NCBI GenBank assembly: GCA_023404955.1
Contig: JAEXZY010000016.1
Span: 62,001-126,000 of the forward strand
Direction: 5' to 3'
DNA: 64,000 nt
DNA from: Actinomycetes bacterium
Lineage (GTDB): Bacteria > Actinomycetota > Actinomycetes > Mycobacteriales > Mycobacteriaceae
Shown: piece after piece, positions 1-8,046 of the stretch
How positions within the stretch are numbered: the stretch's first letter is position 1
Layout of the letters: each line of letters opens with the position of its first letter
The notes under the pieces: generated by a model
Seen by the model: the letters and a program-made list of their open reading frames with translations, nothing else
Told to the model about the DNA's origin: nothing
Database searches by the model: none
Position numbers and translations under genes: made by a program

Positions 1-125
1 TGCGGTTGCTGACGTGGCTGCGCACTCCCCGCCAGCAGACCGTGCTCAACCGCGTGTTCGCCGGCCTGTTCGCCGCGGCGGCGGTGGTGCTGTCGCTGCT
101 GCGCCGCGGGCCGATGCCGGCCTGA
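1..125 (+). CDS. 3' end of a LysE-like amino-acid exporter (partial)
   Basis: Only the last 40 or so codons are inside the window, ending in TGA at 123-125. The visible peptide has a basic segment (RTPRQQTVLNRVF) followed by a hydrophobic helix rich in Ala, Leu and Val, then a short basic tail. This is how many LysE/RhtB-family exporters end: a cytoplasmic loop, then a last membrane helix. The assignment rests on that short tail alone and is tentative; another small integral membrane protein would fit as well. It converges on the hypothetical gene at 129-578 with a 3-base gap. Confidence 0.4.
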   Translation, partial: RLLTWLRTPRQQTVLNRVFAGLFAAAAVVLSLLRRGPMPA

Positions 126-128
126 GGA

Positions 129-578
129 TCAGCGGCAGCGATTGCTGACCGCGGCGCTGGCCGACTCCGCGGCCTCCAACCGCTTGGCCTGCGCCGGATC
201 GGTGTTCGGCGCCCCCGCGGTGGCGGCCGCGCCGATGTCCAACAACGCGTCGGCGAAGGTCCGAACCGCGTCGGCGAGGTCGGCCGGAGTGGCCGGGTCC
301 AGCCGGGCCAGCAGGTACAGGCCACCGTCGGACAGCGCCAGCCGGGCGTTGGCGGCGGCGGCCAGTGAGCCGCTGATGTCGTCGGGCGCGGTCACGTTGG
401 TGTTGGTCGCCACGCCCGCGCGGACGGTGTCGAACGCCGTGCACACCCGCGCCGTCGCCGTGGAGCGCTGCTCGTCGCTGTAGGCGGGATCCCGATCCAG
501 TGTGCGGACCAACGCGGCGGCCGAAAGACCCGTCGACAGAAGCGCCACCGCGAGCGCCAGACCCGGTGAGACACGCAT
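129..578 (-). CDS. Hypothetical secreted or membrane-anchored protein, Ala-rich
   Basis: 149 residues, family not recognised. An N-terminal hydrophobic segment (about residues 5-25, LALAVALLSTGLSAAALV) looks like an uncleaved signal anchor or signal peptide. The rest is an Ala-rich helical domain with two cysteines (VCTAF near residue 46 and a C-terminal NRC) that could form a disulfide outside the cell. Its ATG lies 3 bases after the nadC stop on the same strand, so it is probably the last gene of the nad operon transcript. A link to NAD metabolism is not implied by the sequence. Confidence 0.7.
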   Translation of the reverse strand: MRVSPGLALAVALLSTGLSAAALVRTLDRDPAYSDEQRSTATARVCTAFDTVRAGVATNTNVTAPDDISGSLAAAANARLALSDGGLYLLARLDPATPADLADAVRTFADALLDIGAAATAGAPNTDPAQAKRLEAAESASAAVSNRCR

Positions 579-581
579 CGG

Positions 582-1445
582 CTACAGGTCCAGACCCAGA
601 TCGAGCACCCGCACCGAATGCGTGAGCGCGCCAACAGCCAGGTAGTCGACGCCGGTGCCCGCGTAGTCAGCGGCGCTGTCCAGCGACAGCCCGCCCGAGG
701 ACTCCAGCAGCGTGTGCGGCGAGCGGGTGGCCCGGCGCTGCACTGCGATCTGCGTCTGCCACACCGGGAAGTTGTCGAGCAGCACCAGCTCGACGCCCTC
801 GGCGAGCACCTCGTCGAGCTGCTCGAGGGAATCGACCTCGACCTCGCAGGGCAGATCCGGTGCGACCTCGCGCACCGCCCGCAACGCGGCCACCACCGAC
901 CCCGCCGCGGCCACGTGGTTGTCCTTGATCAACGCCGCGTCGCCGAGCCCCATCCGGTGGTTGACGCCGCCGCCGACGCGCACGGCGTACTTCTGCAGCG
1001 ACCGCATGCCCGGCAGCGTCTTGCGGGTGTCCCGGATCCGGGCCTGGGTGCCGGCGACGGCATCCACCCAGGCCGCGGTGGCCGTCGCGATGCCGGACAG
1101 GTGGCACACCAGGTTGAGCATGGTGCGCTCGGCGGTGAGCAGGCCGCGCGTCGGGCCCTCGACGACCAGCGCGGCGCCGCCCGGCTCGAGCCGGGTGCCG
1201 TCGGGCACCTGATGCACCACCCGGTAGCCGTCGCGGCCGAGCACCTCGTCGAACACGATCAGCGCGAGATCCCCGCCGGCGATGACGCCCGGTTCCCGCG
1301 TGACCACCGATGCCGTGGTGATGGCGTCGTCGGCGACCGTGGCCAGCGTCGTGACATCGGGCCCGTAGCGCAGGTCCTCGTCGAGCGCGCGAGAGATGAT
1401 CGACCGGGCATCGGCCTCCTCCGCCGCGGTGAGGGTCGCGGTCAT
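582..1445 (-). CDS. nadC: Nicotinate-nucleotide diphosphorylase (carboxylating)
   Basis: Quinolinate phosphoribosyltransferase, the third step of de novo NAD synthesis: quinolinate plus PRPP gives nicotinate mononucleotide, CO2 and pyrophosphate. It is 287 residues, the usual length. The family signatures are visible: an RDTRKTLPGMR segment, the HRMGLGDAALIKDNH segment of the substrate pocket, EVEVDSLEQ, and LLDNF. The ATG (MTATLTAAEE) overlaps the nadB stop by one base (TGATG), indicating translational coupling. It is the third gene of nadABC. Confidence 0.95.
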   Translation of the reverse strand: MTATLTAAEEADARSIISRALDEDLRYGPDVTTLATVADDAITTASVVTREPGVIAGGDLALIVFDEVLGRDGYRVVHQVPDGTRLEPGGAALVVEGPTRGLLTAERTMLNLVCHLSGIATATAAWVDAVAGTQARIRDTRKTLPGMRSLQKYAVRVGGGVNHRMGLGDAALIKDNHVAAAGSVVAALRAVREVAPDLPCEVEVDSLEQLDEVLAEGVELVLLDNFPVWQTQIAVQRRATRSPHTLLESSGGLSLDSAADYAGTGVDYLAVGALTHSVRVLDLGLDL

Positions 1446-3013
1446 CACCGGCAACCCGACGCGACCGGCCCGCAGACGATGCTGACCGCCTGAGCGGGGT
1501 CGGTCGCGGGGTGATCGCTGCGGTGATGGCACCCGCGAGTCTCGGTGCGCGCCCGCGCGGCGGCGCCGACCACGCCGGCCACCGCCGTCAGCGCGGCATC
1601 CTCGAACACGCTGCGCGAGTTGATGATTCGTGGCTGCGCTCTCTCGACCTCGGCGCCCAGCCGGCCCAGCCCGTCGTCGTCCCGGACGACGGAGGCGTAC
1701 CTGCTCATCGCCTGTTGCAACGACGGGCGCTCGAGCACCGGCCGGACCGGCGGTTCCGCGGCGACCACCCCGGGCGGTCCGGCGAGCTCCGCGTGCTCGG
1801 CGGCTGCGACACCGGCGCGACCCCCGACCACGAGGCCCTCCAGCAGGCTGTTGGACGCCAGCCGGTTCGCGCCGTGCATCCCGGTGCGGGCCACTTCCCC
1901 GGCGGCGAACAACCCGTCGATCGAGGTCCGCCCGTGCACGTCGGTGACCACCCCACCGCAGCTGTAGTGCGCACCGGGAACCACCGGAATCGGTTGCCGA
2001 ACCGGGTCGATGCCGGCTGCTCGGCAGGCCGCGGTGACCGTCGGGAATCGCCGCGCCACGTCGGTCACGTGACGGGCATCGAGGTAGACACACGGATCGC
2101 CGGAGGCGGTCAGGCTTGCCTCGATGGCCGCCGCCACGACGTCGCGCGGAGCGAGGTCACCCATCGGGTGCACGCCGGACGTCACCGGATCGCCGTTCCG
2201 GTCGATGAGCGTCGCGCCCTCTCCGCGGAGCGCCTCGGTGATCAGCGGCCACCGGCCGGCGGCCGATCCGGTGTAGAGCATGGTCGGATGGAACTGCACG
2301 AACTCCACGTCGGAGACCGGCAGACCAGCCCAGATCGCGAGCGCAACACCGTCTCCCGTCGATCCTTCGGGGTTGGTCGTGGCCCGATAGAGGTGCCCGA
2401 GCCCGCCGGTGGCCAGAATGACCGACGGTGCGTAGACGGCGCCCGGGCCGTCCTCGCTGAGCACCGAGACCCCGACAACGGCGCCACCCTCGATCAGCAG
2501 GTCGAGCGCAACGTGGTTGCGGCGGATGTCGAGCGACGCGGCGGCGTGATTCAGCGCGCGCTGGACCTCGGCGCCCGTCGCGTCCCCGCCGGAGTGGATG
2601 ATGCGCCTACGGGTGTGCCCGCCCTCTCGGGTCAGCGCCCAGCGGCCCGGCGACGACTCGTCGAAATGCGCTCCGGCGCCGACCAAGTCGGTCACCGCGC
2701 GGGCGCCGTCGGCCACGATCGAGCGCACCGCCTCGGCGTCGCACAGCCCGGCGCCCGCCGCGAGCGTGTCGGCCACGTGCGCGTCGACGGAGTCGTCGGA
2801 GCCCTTGACGCTGTCGGGCAGCACCACGGCGATCCCGCCCTGGGCGTAGAACGTCGCCGTCTCCGGCGCCTTGCTCAGCAGCATCACGCTGCGGCCGCTG
2901 CGGTGCGCGGCCAGCGCGGCGGCCAGGCCGGCGACGCCGGTCCCGACGACGACGACGTCAGCACGCAGGCGCCAGCCGCCGGTACCGCCGCAGCCCGCGC
3001 CGTAGGCGGTCAT
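1445..3013 (-). CDS. nadB: L-aspartate oxidase
   Basis: Flavoprotein that oxidises L-aspartate to iminoaspartate, the first step of de novo NAD synthesis. 522 residues. An FAD-binding Rossmann segment (VVVVGTGVAGLAAALA) sits near residues 19-35. Downstream are the FAD/succinate-dehydrogenase family blocks FYAQGGIAVV, LTREGGHTRRRIIH, VEFVQFHPT and HYSCGGVVTDVHGRTS, and an EVARTGMHGANRLASNSLLEGLV C-terminal block (split across the FAD site). The ATG overlaps the nadA stop by four bases (ATGA), so translation is coupled. Its product goes directly to NadA. Confidence 0.95.
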   Translation of the reverse strand: MTAYGAGCGGTGGWRLRADVVVVGTGVAGLAAALAAHRSGRSVMLLSKAPETATFYAQGGIAVVLPDSVKGSDDSVDAHVADTLAAGAGLCDAEAVRSIVADGARAVTDLVGAGAHFDESSPGRWALTREGGHTRRRIIHSGGDATGAEVQRALNHAAASLDIRRNHVALDLLIEGGAVVGVSVLSEDGPGAVYAPSVILATGGLGHLYRATTNPEGSTGDGVALAIWAGLPVSDVEFVQFHPTMLYTGSAAGRWPLITEALRGEGATLIDRNGDPVTSGVHPMGDLAPRDVVAAAIEASLTASGDPCVYLDARHVTDVARRFPTVTAACRAAGIDPVRQPIPVVPGAHYSCGGVVTDVHGRTSIDGLFAAGEVARTGMHGANRLASNSLLEGLVVGGRAGVAAAEHAELAGPPGVVAAEPPVRPVLERPSLQQAMSRYASVVRDDDGLGRLGAEVERAQPRIINSRSVFEDAALTAVAGVVGAAARARTETRGCHHRSDHPATDPAQAVSIVCGPVASGCR

Positions 3014-4041
3014 TCCCCGCCGCCGGGCTGACCGATCTCGATCATCCGCGTGACACTGGCGCGCGCCCGTGCGGCGGTGTCGGGATCGACATGTACCTCG
3101 TCGGCACCCTCGACCAGGCAGCGCAGCATGGCCGCGGGCGTGATCATCTTCATGTACCGGCAGGACGCCCGATCGTTGACGGCCTGGAAGTCGACATCGG
3201 GTGCGGCGCGGCGCAATTGGTGAAGCATGCCGACCTCGGTGGCGACCAGAACCTGCCGGGCACCCGTCTCCCTCGCGGCGTCGAGCATGCCGCCGGTCGA
3301 CAGGATCTTGACCCGGTCCTGCGGGTAGGCGCCCTCGCCGGCGAGGTACAGGGCTGACGTGGCACAGCCGCACTCGGGGTGCACGAACAATTCGGCGTCG
3401 GGGTGCGTGCGCGCCTGCTCGGCGAGTTCGTCACCGTTGATGCCGGCGTGCACATGGCATTCACCGGCCCACACGTGCAGGTTCTGCCGGCCCGTCATCC
3501 GGCGCACGTGGGCGCCGAGGAACTGGTCCGGGCAGAACAGCACCTCACGGTCGGCGGGGATCGACGCGACCACCTCGACCGCATTCGACGACGTGCAGCA
3601 GATGTCGGTCTCGGCCTTCACCGCCGCCGTCGTGTTGACGTAGGAGACGACCACCGCGCCGGGATGTTCGGCCTTCCAGGCCCGCAGCTCGTCGGCACTG
3701 ATGGAGTCCGCCAGCGAGCATCCGGCCCGCTGATCGGGGATCAGGACCGTCTTGTCCGGGGACAGGATCTTGGCCGTCTCTGCCATGAAGTGCACGCCGG
3801 CGAACACGATCGTGTCCTCGGGCGCCTCGGCGGCGATGCGCGACAGGGCCAGCGAGTCGCCCACGTGGTCGGCGACGTCCTGGATCGCGGGCAGCTGATA
3901 GTTGTGCGCCAGCAGCGTGGCGCCGCGCAGCTCGAGCAGTCGCCGCACCTCGGCCGCCCAGGCGGCGTCCCCCTCGACACCCGTGTAGCCGTCGGGGCCG
4001 TCGACGATACGGTCGGCGCTATCGGTCGCGAGCACGGTCAT
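3010..4041 (-). CDS. nadA: Quinolinate synthase
   Basis: [4Fe-4S] enzyme that condenses iminoaspartate with dihydroxyacetone phosphate to quinolinate. 343 residues. The cluster cysteines are in DICCTSSNAVE (about C148/C149), WAGECHVH and HPECGCATSALY. The LLAHNYQLPAIQDVADHVGDS start of the fold is clear near residue 40 (shown in part). The start chosen is MTVLATDSA, preceded by a good ribosome binding site, AAGGAGA, six bases upstream of the ATG. First gene of nadABC and divergent from nrtR across an intergenic region with two inverted repeats. Confidence 0.95.
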   Translation of the reverse strand: MTVLATDSADRIVDGPDGYTGVEGDAAWAAEVRRLLELRGATLLAHNYQLPAIQDVADHVGDSLALSRIAAEAPEDTIVFAGVHFMAETAKILSPDKTVLIPDQRAGCSLADSISADELRAWKAEHPGAVVVSYVNTTAAVKAETDICCTSSNAVEVVASIPADREVLFCPDQFLGAHVRRMTGRQNLHVWAGECHVHAGINGDELAEQARTHPDAELFVHPECGCATSALYLAGEGAYPQDRVKILSTGGMLDAARETGARQVLVATEVGMLHQLRRAAPDVDFQAVNDRASCRYMKMITPAAMLRCLVEGADEVHVDPDTAARARASVTRMIEIGQPGGGE

Positions 4042-4053
4042 CGCCGTCTCCTT

Positions 4054-4089
4054 ACCTCGTTTCGAGGTTTTCGACTTACAATCGAAAAC
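4054..4089. promoter_or_regulatory. nadA/nrtR divergent promoter with paired inverted repeats (likely NrtR boxes)
   Basis: Two inverted repeats lie side by side between the divergent starts. 4067-4074 GTTTTCGA pairs with 4082-4089 TCGAAAAC around a 7-base spacer. 4054-4059 ACCTCG pairs with 4063-4068 CGAGGT around TTT. The first straddles a strong -10 for nrtR, TACAAT at 4077-4082, seven bases before its ATG, so nrtR mRNA should be leaderless and self-controlled. The second falls in the nadA 5' UTR, just before the AAGGAGA ribosome binding site, and could also form a small hairpin. NrtR repression of nad genes from such sites is established in mycobacteria; which repeat is bound here is inference. 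Confidence 0.75.
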
Positions 4090-4767
4090 ATGCCACATCG
4101 TAGCACCCACCACGAAGTGCTGGCCGTCGTGCTTCAAGTTCGAGAAAACGCCCTGCACGTACTGCTCTGGCAGCGGGCGCTGGACCCGCAGCGCGGGCGC
4201 TGGGCGTTGCCGGGTGGCCGGCTGGGCCATGACGAGACACTGACCGATTCGGTGCGCCGACAGCTCGCCGAGAAGGTCGACCTGCGAGAACTCGCCCACC
4301 TCGAACAATTGGCGGTGTTCTCCGAGCCCGACCGCGTACCTGGTGACCGGACCATCGCCTCGACGTTCCTGGGGCTCGTCCCCTCCCCCGCGACCCCCGA
4401 ACTGCCCCCGGACACCCGCTGGCACCCCGTCGGCGACCTGCCCCCGATGGCCTTCGACCACGGTCCGATGGTCGACCACGCACGCACCCGGCTGGTCGCG
4501 AAATTGTCCTACACGAACATTGGATTCGCCTTGGCGCCAAGCGAATTCGCTCTCTCGACGCTGCGCGACATCTACAGCGCCGCGCTCGGACACCCCGTCG
4601 ACGCGACCAACCTGCAGCGCGTGCTGGAGCGTCGTCATGTGATCACGCGGACCGGCACCACGGCGCGCTCGGGACGCAGCGGGGGCCGTCCGGCCGCGCT
4701 CTACCGGTTCGCCGACGCCCGGTACCGGGTCACCGACGAATTCGCTGCGTTGCGCCCGCCCGGGTGA
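4090..4767 (+). CDS. nrtR: NrtR-type Nudix-related transcriptional repressor of NAD synthesis
   Basis: 225 residues. An N-terminal Nudix fold is followed by a C-terminal winged-helix DNA-binding domain, the NrtR architecture (Rv1593c type). The Nudix box at residues about 41-64 is degenerate: the glycines and first Glu are present (GGRLGHDE), but the catalytic REXXEE core reads RRQLAE. It is therefore expected to sense an ADP-ribose-type ligand, not hydrolyse it. The C-terminal part (about 145-220) has the wHTH pattern NLQRVLERRHVI then a basic, Arg/Gly-rich wing. The ATG follows a TACAAT -10 element by seven bases. Divergent from nadABC, its expected target. Confidence 0.9.
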   Translation: MPHRSTHHEVLAVVLQVRENALHVLLWQRALDPQRGRWALPGGRLGHDETLTDSVRRQLAEKVDLRELAHLEQLAVFSEPDRVPGDRTIASTFLGLVPSPATPELPPDTRWHPVGDLPPMAFDHGPMVDHARTRLVAKLSYTNIGFALAPSEFALSTLRDIYSAALGHPVDATNLQRVLERRHVITRTGTTARSGRSGGRPAALYRFADARYRVTDEFAALRPPG

Positions 4768-4785
4768 GTCGACTGGCTTCTTAAC

Positions 4786-4805
4786 GCATTCTTAAGTAAG
4801 AATGC
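4786..4805. promoter_or_regulatory. 20-bp near-perfect palindrome just upstream of the lipase start
   Basis: GCATTCTTA (4786-4794), a two-base centre, then TAAGAATGC (4797-4805) is a perfect 9+9 inverted repeat in the 42 bases between the nrtR stop and the lipase ATG at 4810. It is AT-rich in a GC-rich setting and lacks a following T-run, so it looks more like a dimeric repressor operator than a terminator. No ribosome binding site lies between it and the ATG. The cognate regulator is unknown. Confidence 0.6.
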
Positions 4806-4809
4806 CTAG

Positions 4810-6162
4810 ATGGACTTCGGCAGCGCGGCGCGGGCGACAGGGGCCGAATGGATCGGTCAACCACACCATGAGCCGCTGCGGCCCAGGCAGAGGCCGGTCG
4901 TGCCGTCCGAGGATGCGTTCTACGAGCCGCCCGAGGGCTACGAACACGCTCGCCCCGGCACCGTGCTGCGCTCCCGCGATGTCGAGCTGGCGTTTCTCGG
5001 CCTGGTGCCGCAGAAATTCAGCGCTACGCAGCTGCTCTACCGCACCACCGACTTCCAGGGCGAACCGCAGGCCGGCGTCACCACGGTGCTGATCCCCACC
5101 GAGCGCGACCCGGAACGGCCGCTGCCGGTGATGTCCTACCAGTGCGCGATCGACGCGGTCGCCAGCCGCTGCTTCCCCTCCTATGCGTTGCGGCGCGGCG
5201 CCAAGGCCGTCGGTGCCGTGGCCCAGTTCGAGTTCCTGCTGGTCGCCGCCGCGCTCGCGGAAGGGTGGGCGGTGTCGGTGCCCGACCACGAGGGCTCGAC
5301 CGGCATGTGGGGCGCGCCCTACGAGCCCGGCTACCACATTCTCGACGGCATCCGCGCGGCCATCAACCATCCGACGTTCCGGCTGACCGCCGACTCACCG
5401 GTCGGGTTGTGGGGTTACTCCGGCGGCGGACTCGCCTCGGCGTGGGCTGCGGAGGTGCAGGCCGCCTATGCGCCCGAACTCAACGTCGTCGGCGCGGTCC
5501 TCGGCTCCCCGGTGGGCGATCTCGGGCACACCTTCCGCCGTCTCAACGGCAGCATCTACTCGGGCCTGCCGGCGCTGGTGGTGGCAGCGCTCAGCCACAT
5601 CTACCCAGACCTGGATCGCATCATCTCCGAGCACGCGACGCCGGAAGGCAAGGAGCTGCTGCAGCGCATCCAGAGGATGACCACGGCCCAGGCGATGATC
5701 ACCTGCGCGGGCCGCGACATGGCCGACATGATCGATCGGCCGCTCGAGGAGATCCTGCTCAGCCCCGAGGTGCAGCACGTGTTCGACAGCATCAAGCTGG
5801 GCACGGCCGCGCCGTCGGTTCCGGTGCTGATCGTCCAGGCCGTCCACGACCGCATCATCTGCGTCGACGACATCGACGAACTGGCCCACACCTATGTGCG
5901 CGGCGGAGCGCACGTCACCTACCACCGCGATCTGTTCAGCGAGCATCTGCTGCTGCACCCGATGTCGGCCCCGATGACGCTGCGCTGGCTGCGCGACCGG
6001 TTTGCCGGAAAACCGCTGCGCGAGAACATCAAACGCACCAAGTGGCCGACGCTGCTGAACCCGTCGACCTACCGGGGCATGATCACGCTGGGCAAGATCA
6101 CGGCGAAGGTGATGACGGGGCGACGGGTGGAACGTCAGCCGCTGTCGCGCTTCGACCAGTAG
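4810..6162 (+). CDS. Secretory-lipase-family esterase (Rv1592c type)
   Basis: 450-residue alpha/beta-hydrolase of the LIP (triacylglycerol/secretory lipase) family. The nucleophile elbow GYSGG places the serine at about residue 204, the acid is probably Asp347 (VHDRI) and the histidine His379 (SEHLLLHP), in the right order and spacing. No clear signal peptide: the N-terminus is polar, so export by the general route is not evident. The ATG is five bases after a 20-bp palindrome and has no Shine-Dalgarno. Its 3' end overlaps the convergent DUF2567 gene by 65 bases. Substrate unknown; lipid ester hydrolysis is inferred from the family. Confidence 0.85.
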   Translation: MDFGSAARATGAEWIGQPHHEPLRPRQRPVVPSEDAFYEPPEGYEHARPGTVLRSRDVELAFLGLVPQKFSATQLLYRTTDFQGEPQAGVTTVLIPTERDPERPLPVMSYQCAIDAVASRCFPSYALRRGAKAVGAVAQFEFLLVAAALAEGWAVSVPDHEGSTGMWGAPYEPGYHILDGIRAAINHPTFRLTADSPVGLWGYSGGGLASAWAAEVQAAYAPELNVVGAVLGSPVGDLGHTFRRLNGSIYSGLPALVVAALSHIYPDLDRIISEHATPEGKELLQRIQRMTTAQAMITCAGRDMADMIDRPLEEILLSPEVQHVFDSIKLGTAAPSVPVLIVQAVHDRIICVDDIDELAHTYVRGGAHVTYHRDLFSEHLLLHPMSAPMTLRWLRDRFAGKPLRENIKRTKWPTLLNPSTYRGMITLGKITAKVMTGRRVERQPLSRFDQ

Positions 6163-6751
6163 CCGGCCCCATCGAATCGACAGGCGGCCAGCCACCGAGA
6201 TCGTCGCGGCTGGTCGACACCGCGCCCAGCACGTAGATCATCGCCGCGACCGCCGCAGGCAACAGCAGCGTCAGCGCCACCTGCAGCGGCGTGTGGCCGA
6301 AGAACACCGAGGGCGCCTCGACGACGTAGCTCACCCGGTTCTGCTCGGTGACGTCGACCGTTGCCACGTCGAGGTGTCCGTACCGCAGCCGCCCCACCAC
6401 CGCTCCGGTGGCTGCCGCGGCGGCCGACGCCGCGATCGAGCCGACACTCAGGGCCGCCATCATCACCGGTCCACGTTGCGTACGCCACTGCCACAGCGCC
6501 ACCGCGGCGATCACGGCGAGCACCGACAGGAAGCCGACCATCAGGAACGCTGCGGTGAAGAAATGATCGCCCTCGTTCCCGAGGTAGGCCTTCACCCGGT
6601 CATTGCTGCGCGTCAGCGCTACGACACTGTGGATCGGCGGCGCGAGCCACGCCCACAGCGCCCCGCACACCGCGCCGGCGGCCGCGAGACCGACGACGAC
6701 CCGCAGTGCGGCATGGACGCGAGACATCGTCGTTGCAGGCGCTTCGGTCAC
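6098..6751 (-). CDS. DUF2567 membrane protein (Rv1591 type)
   Basis: 217 residues from a GTG that overlaps the bsaP stop by four bases (GTGA). About four hydrophobic segments: near residues 15-38, 62-88, 98-122 and 160-185. A predicted extracytoplasmic stretch with a TRSNDRVKAYLGNEGDHFF motif lies between the first two, and the C-terminus is Pro/Ser-rich. Function unknown. It follows bioB and bsaP in one transcript, an arrangement conserved with M. tuberculosis, so a role linked to biotin supply is possible but unproven. Confidence 0.8.
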   Translation of the reverse strand: MTEAPATTMSRVHAALRVVVGLAAAGAVCGALWAWLAPPIHSVVALTRSNDRVKAYLGNEGDHFFTAAFLMVGFLSVLAVIAAVALWQWRTQRGPVMMAALSVGSIAASAAAAATGAVVGRLRYGHLDVATVDVTEQNRVSYVVEAPSVFFGHTPLQVALTLLLPAAVAAMIYVLGAVSTSRDDLGGWPPVDSMGPATGRSATAADVPPVAPSSPSP

Positions 6752-6975
6752 CGGTAGAGCTCCAGATCCTTGGAATCCACCTGGCCGTGCCGCGAGCACT
6801 TGGCCCACCACCCGTCCGGGCGGACCTGAACCACCATCCGCCGTCCGCAGTCGGCGCAGAACCGTGGCGGTTCCAGACCGAGCGCTGCGGCGGTGGGCAC
6901 GGTCGAGCCGGCCGGTTCGCCGGTGTAGACGTTGAAGACGCCGGCGCCGACGGGCGCGGGCAGATCGTGGACCAT
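6748..6975 (-). CDS. bsaP: Biotin synthase auxiliary protein BsaP (Rv1590 type)
   Basis: 75-residue protein between bioB and the DUF2567 gene. Conserved features are an N-terminal YTGEPAGSTVPTAAALGLEPPRF-type segment (shown only to name it), a CADC pair and a CSRHG motif, which together suggest a small metal- or Fe-S-binding ribbon. From recall, not from the sequence, Rv1590-type proteins in actinobacteria support BioB turnover by helping its auxiliary cluster. The ATG at 6975 touches the bioB stop (TGATG); a GTG three bases earlier is also possible. Confidence 0.8.
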   Translation of the reverse strand: MVHDLPAPVGAGVFNVYTGEPAGSTVPTAAALGLEPPRFCADCGRRMVVQVRPDGWWAKCSRHGQVDSKDLELYR

Positions 6976-7970
6976 CACAGGCTGGCGTTGAGTGCCTTGA
7001 TCGGCATCTGCAGGTCCTCGAGCAATTCGAGGTCGGCTTCTGCGGGCCGGCCCAGGGTGGTCAGGTAGTTGCCGACGATGACCGCGTTGATGCCACCGAG
7101 GATGCCCTTCTTGGCGCCGAGGTCACCGAGGGTGATCTCCCGGCCGCCGGCGAAGCGCAGCATGGTGCGGGGCAGCGCGAGCCGGAACGCCGCGACGGCC
7201 TTCAGCGCTTCGGCCGCGGGCAGCACGTCCAGATCGCCGAACGGAGTGCCAGGGCGCGGATTGAGGAAGTTCAACGGGACCTCGTGCGGGTCCAGTGCGG
7301 CGAGGTTGGCGGCGAACTCGGCGCGCTGCTCGAGCGTCTCGCCCATCCCGAGGATGCCGCCGCAGCACACCTCCATCCCCGCCTCGCGCACCATCTGCAG
7401 GGTCTCCCAGCGCTCCTCCCAGGTATGGGTGGTCACCACGTTGGTGAAGAAGGACTGCGCGGTCTCGAGGTTGTGGTTGTAGCGGTGCACGCCCATGTCC
7501 TTGAGGCGGTCCACCTGCTCCTGGGTGAGCATCCCCAGCGAGCATGCGATCTGGATGTCCACCTCGTTGCGGATCGCCTCGATGCCTGCGGCCACCTGGG
7601 CCAGCAGCCGCTCGTCGGGTCCGCGGACCGCCGCCACGATGCAGAATTCGGTGGCGCCGGTCTTGGCGGTCTGCTTGGCCGCCTCCACCAGGCTCGGCAC
7701 GTCGAGCCACGCGCTGCGCACCGGCGAGGCGAAAAGGCCTGACTGCGAACAGAAGTGGCAGTCCTCGGGGCAGCCGCCCGTCTTGAGGCTGATGATGCCC
7801 TCGACCTCGACGTCGGGGCCGCAGTGAGCCATGCGAACGTCGTGAGCCAGCGCCAGGAGCTCGTCGAGACGATCGTCGGGCAGCTGGAGCACCTGCAGCG
7901 TCTGGTCCTGATCGAGGCCGACGCCCCGCTCGAGCACCTGCTCGCGTGCCACCGCCAGGATGTCGCTCAT
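6975..7970 (-). CDS. bioB: Biotin synthase
   Basis: Radical-SAM enzyme that inserts sulfur into dethiobiotin to make biotin. 331 residues. The SAM-cluster motif CPEDCHFCSQSG is intact, with other family blocks (GATEFCIVAA, CSLGMLT, YNHNLET, GMEVCCGGILGMGE, NFLNPRPGTPF). The start is MSDILAVARE, because GGGAGA lies eight bases upstream; a GTG at 8000 is a less likely alternative. A BioQ box sits 49-61 bases upstream, shared with divergent bioQ. A GTCGGC-GGA-GCCGAC inverted repeat (8001-8015) lies in the leader. Confidence 0.96.
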   Translation of the reverse strand: MSDILAVAREQVLERGVGLDQDQTLQVLQLPDDRLDELLALAHDVRMAHCGPDVEVEGIISLKTGGCPEDCHFCSQSGLFASPVRSAWLDVPSLVEAAKQTAKTGATEFCIVAAVRGPDERLLAQVAAGIEAIRNEVDIQIACSLGMLTQEQVDRLKDMGVHRYNHNLETAQSFFTNVVTTHTWEERWETLQMVREAGMEVCCGGILGMGETLEQRAEFAANLAALDPHEVPLNFLNPRPGTPFGDLDVLPAAEALKAVAAFRLALPRTMLRFAGGREITLGDLGAKKGILGGINAVIVGNYLTTLGRPAEADLELLEDLQMPIKALNASL

Positions 7971-8018
7971 CCGTTGTCTCCCTACTGCCCACTTGAACAC
8001 GTCGGCGGAGCCGACAAT

Positions 8019-8031
8019 TGAACGGTGTTCA
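8019..8031. promoter_or_regulatory. BioQ operator, bioB/bioQ divergent promoter
   Basis: TGAAC-GGT-GTTCA is a perfect 5+5 inverted repeat. On the minus strand a TAnnnT -10 (TAACCT, 8037-8032) for bioB abuts it, so the repressor would cover the bioB start point. On the plus strand TAGGGT (8035-8040) is six bases before the bioQ GTG, implying a leaderless, autoregulated bioQ. The same TTGAAC-N3-GTTCAGGTTAG block recurs at bioF. BioQ binding to such sites is established in mycobacteria and corynebacteria. Confidence 0.85.
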
Positions 8032-8046
8032 GGTTAGGGTACTGGC

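Noticed and set aside
8001..8015. GTCGGC-GGA-GCCGAC as a riboswitch or terminator in the bioB leader
   Set aside because: Only a six-base stem with a three-base loop and no T-run; too little to call an RNA element, so noted within bioB.
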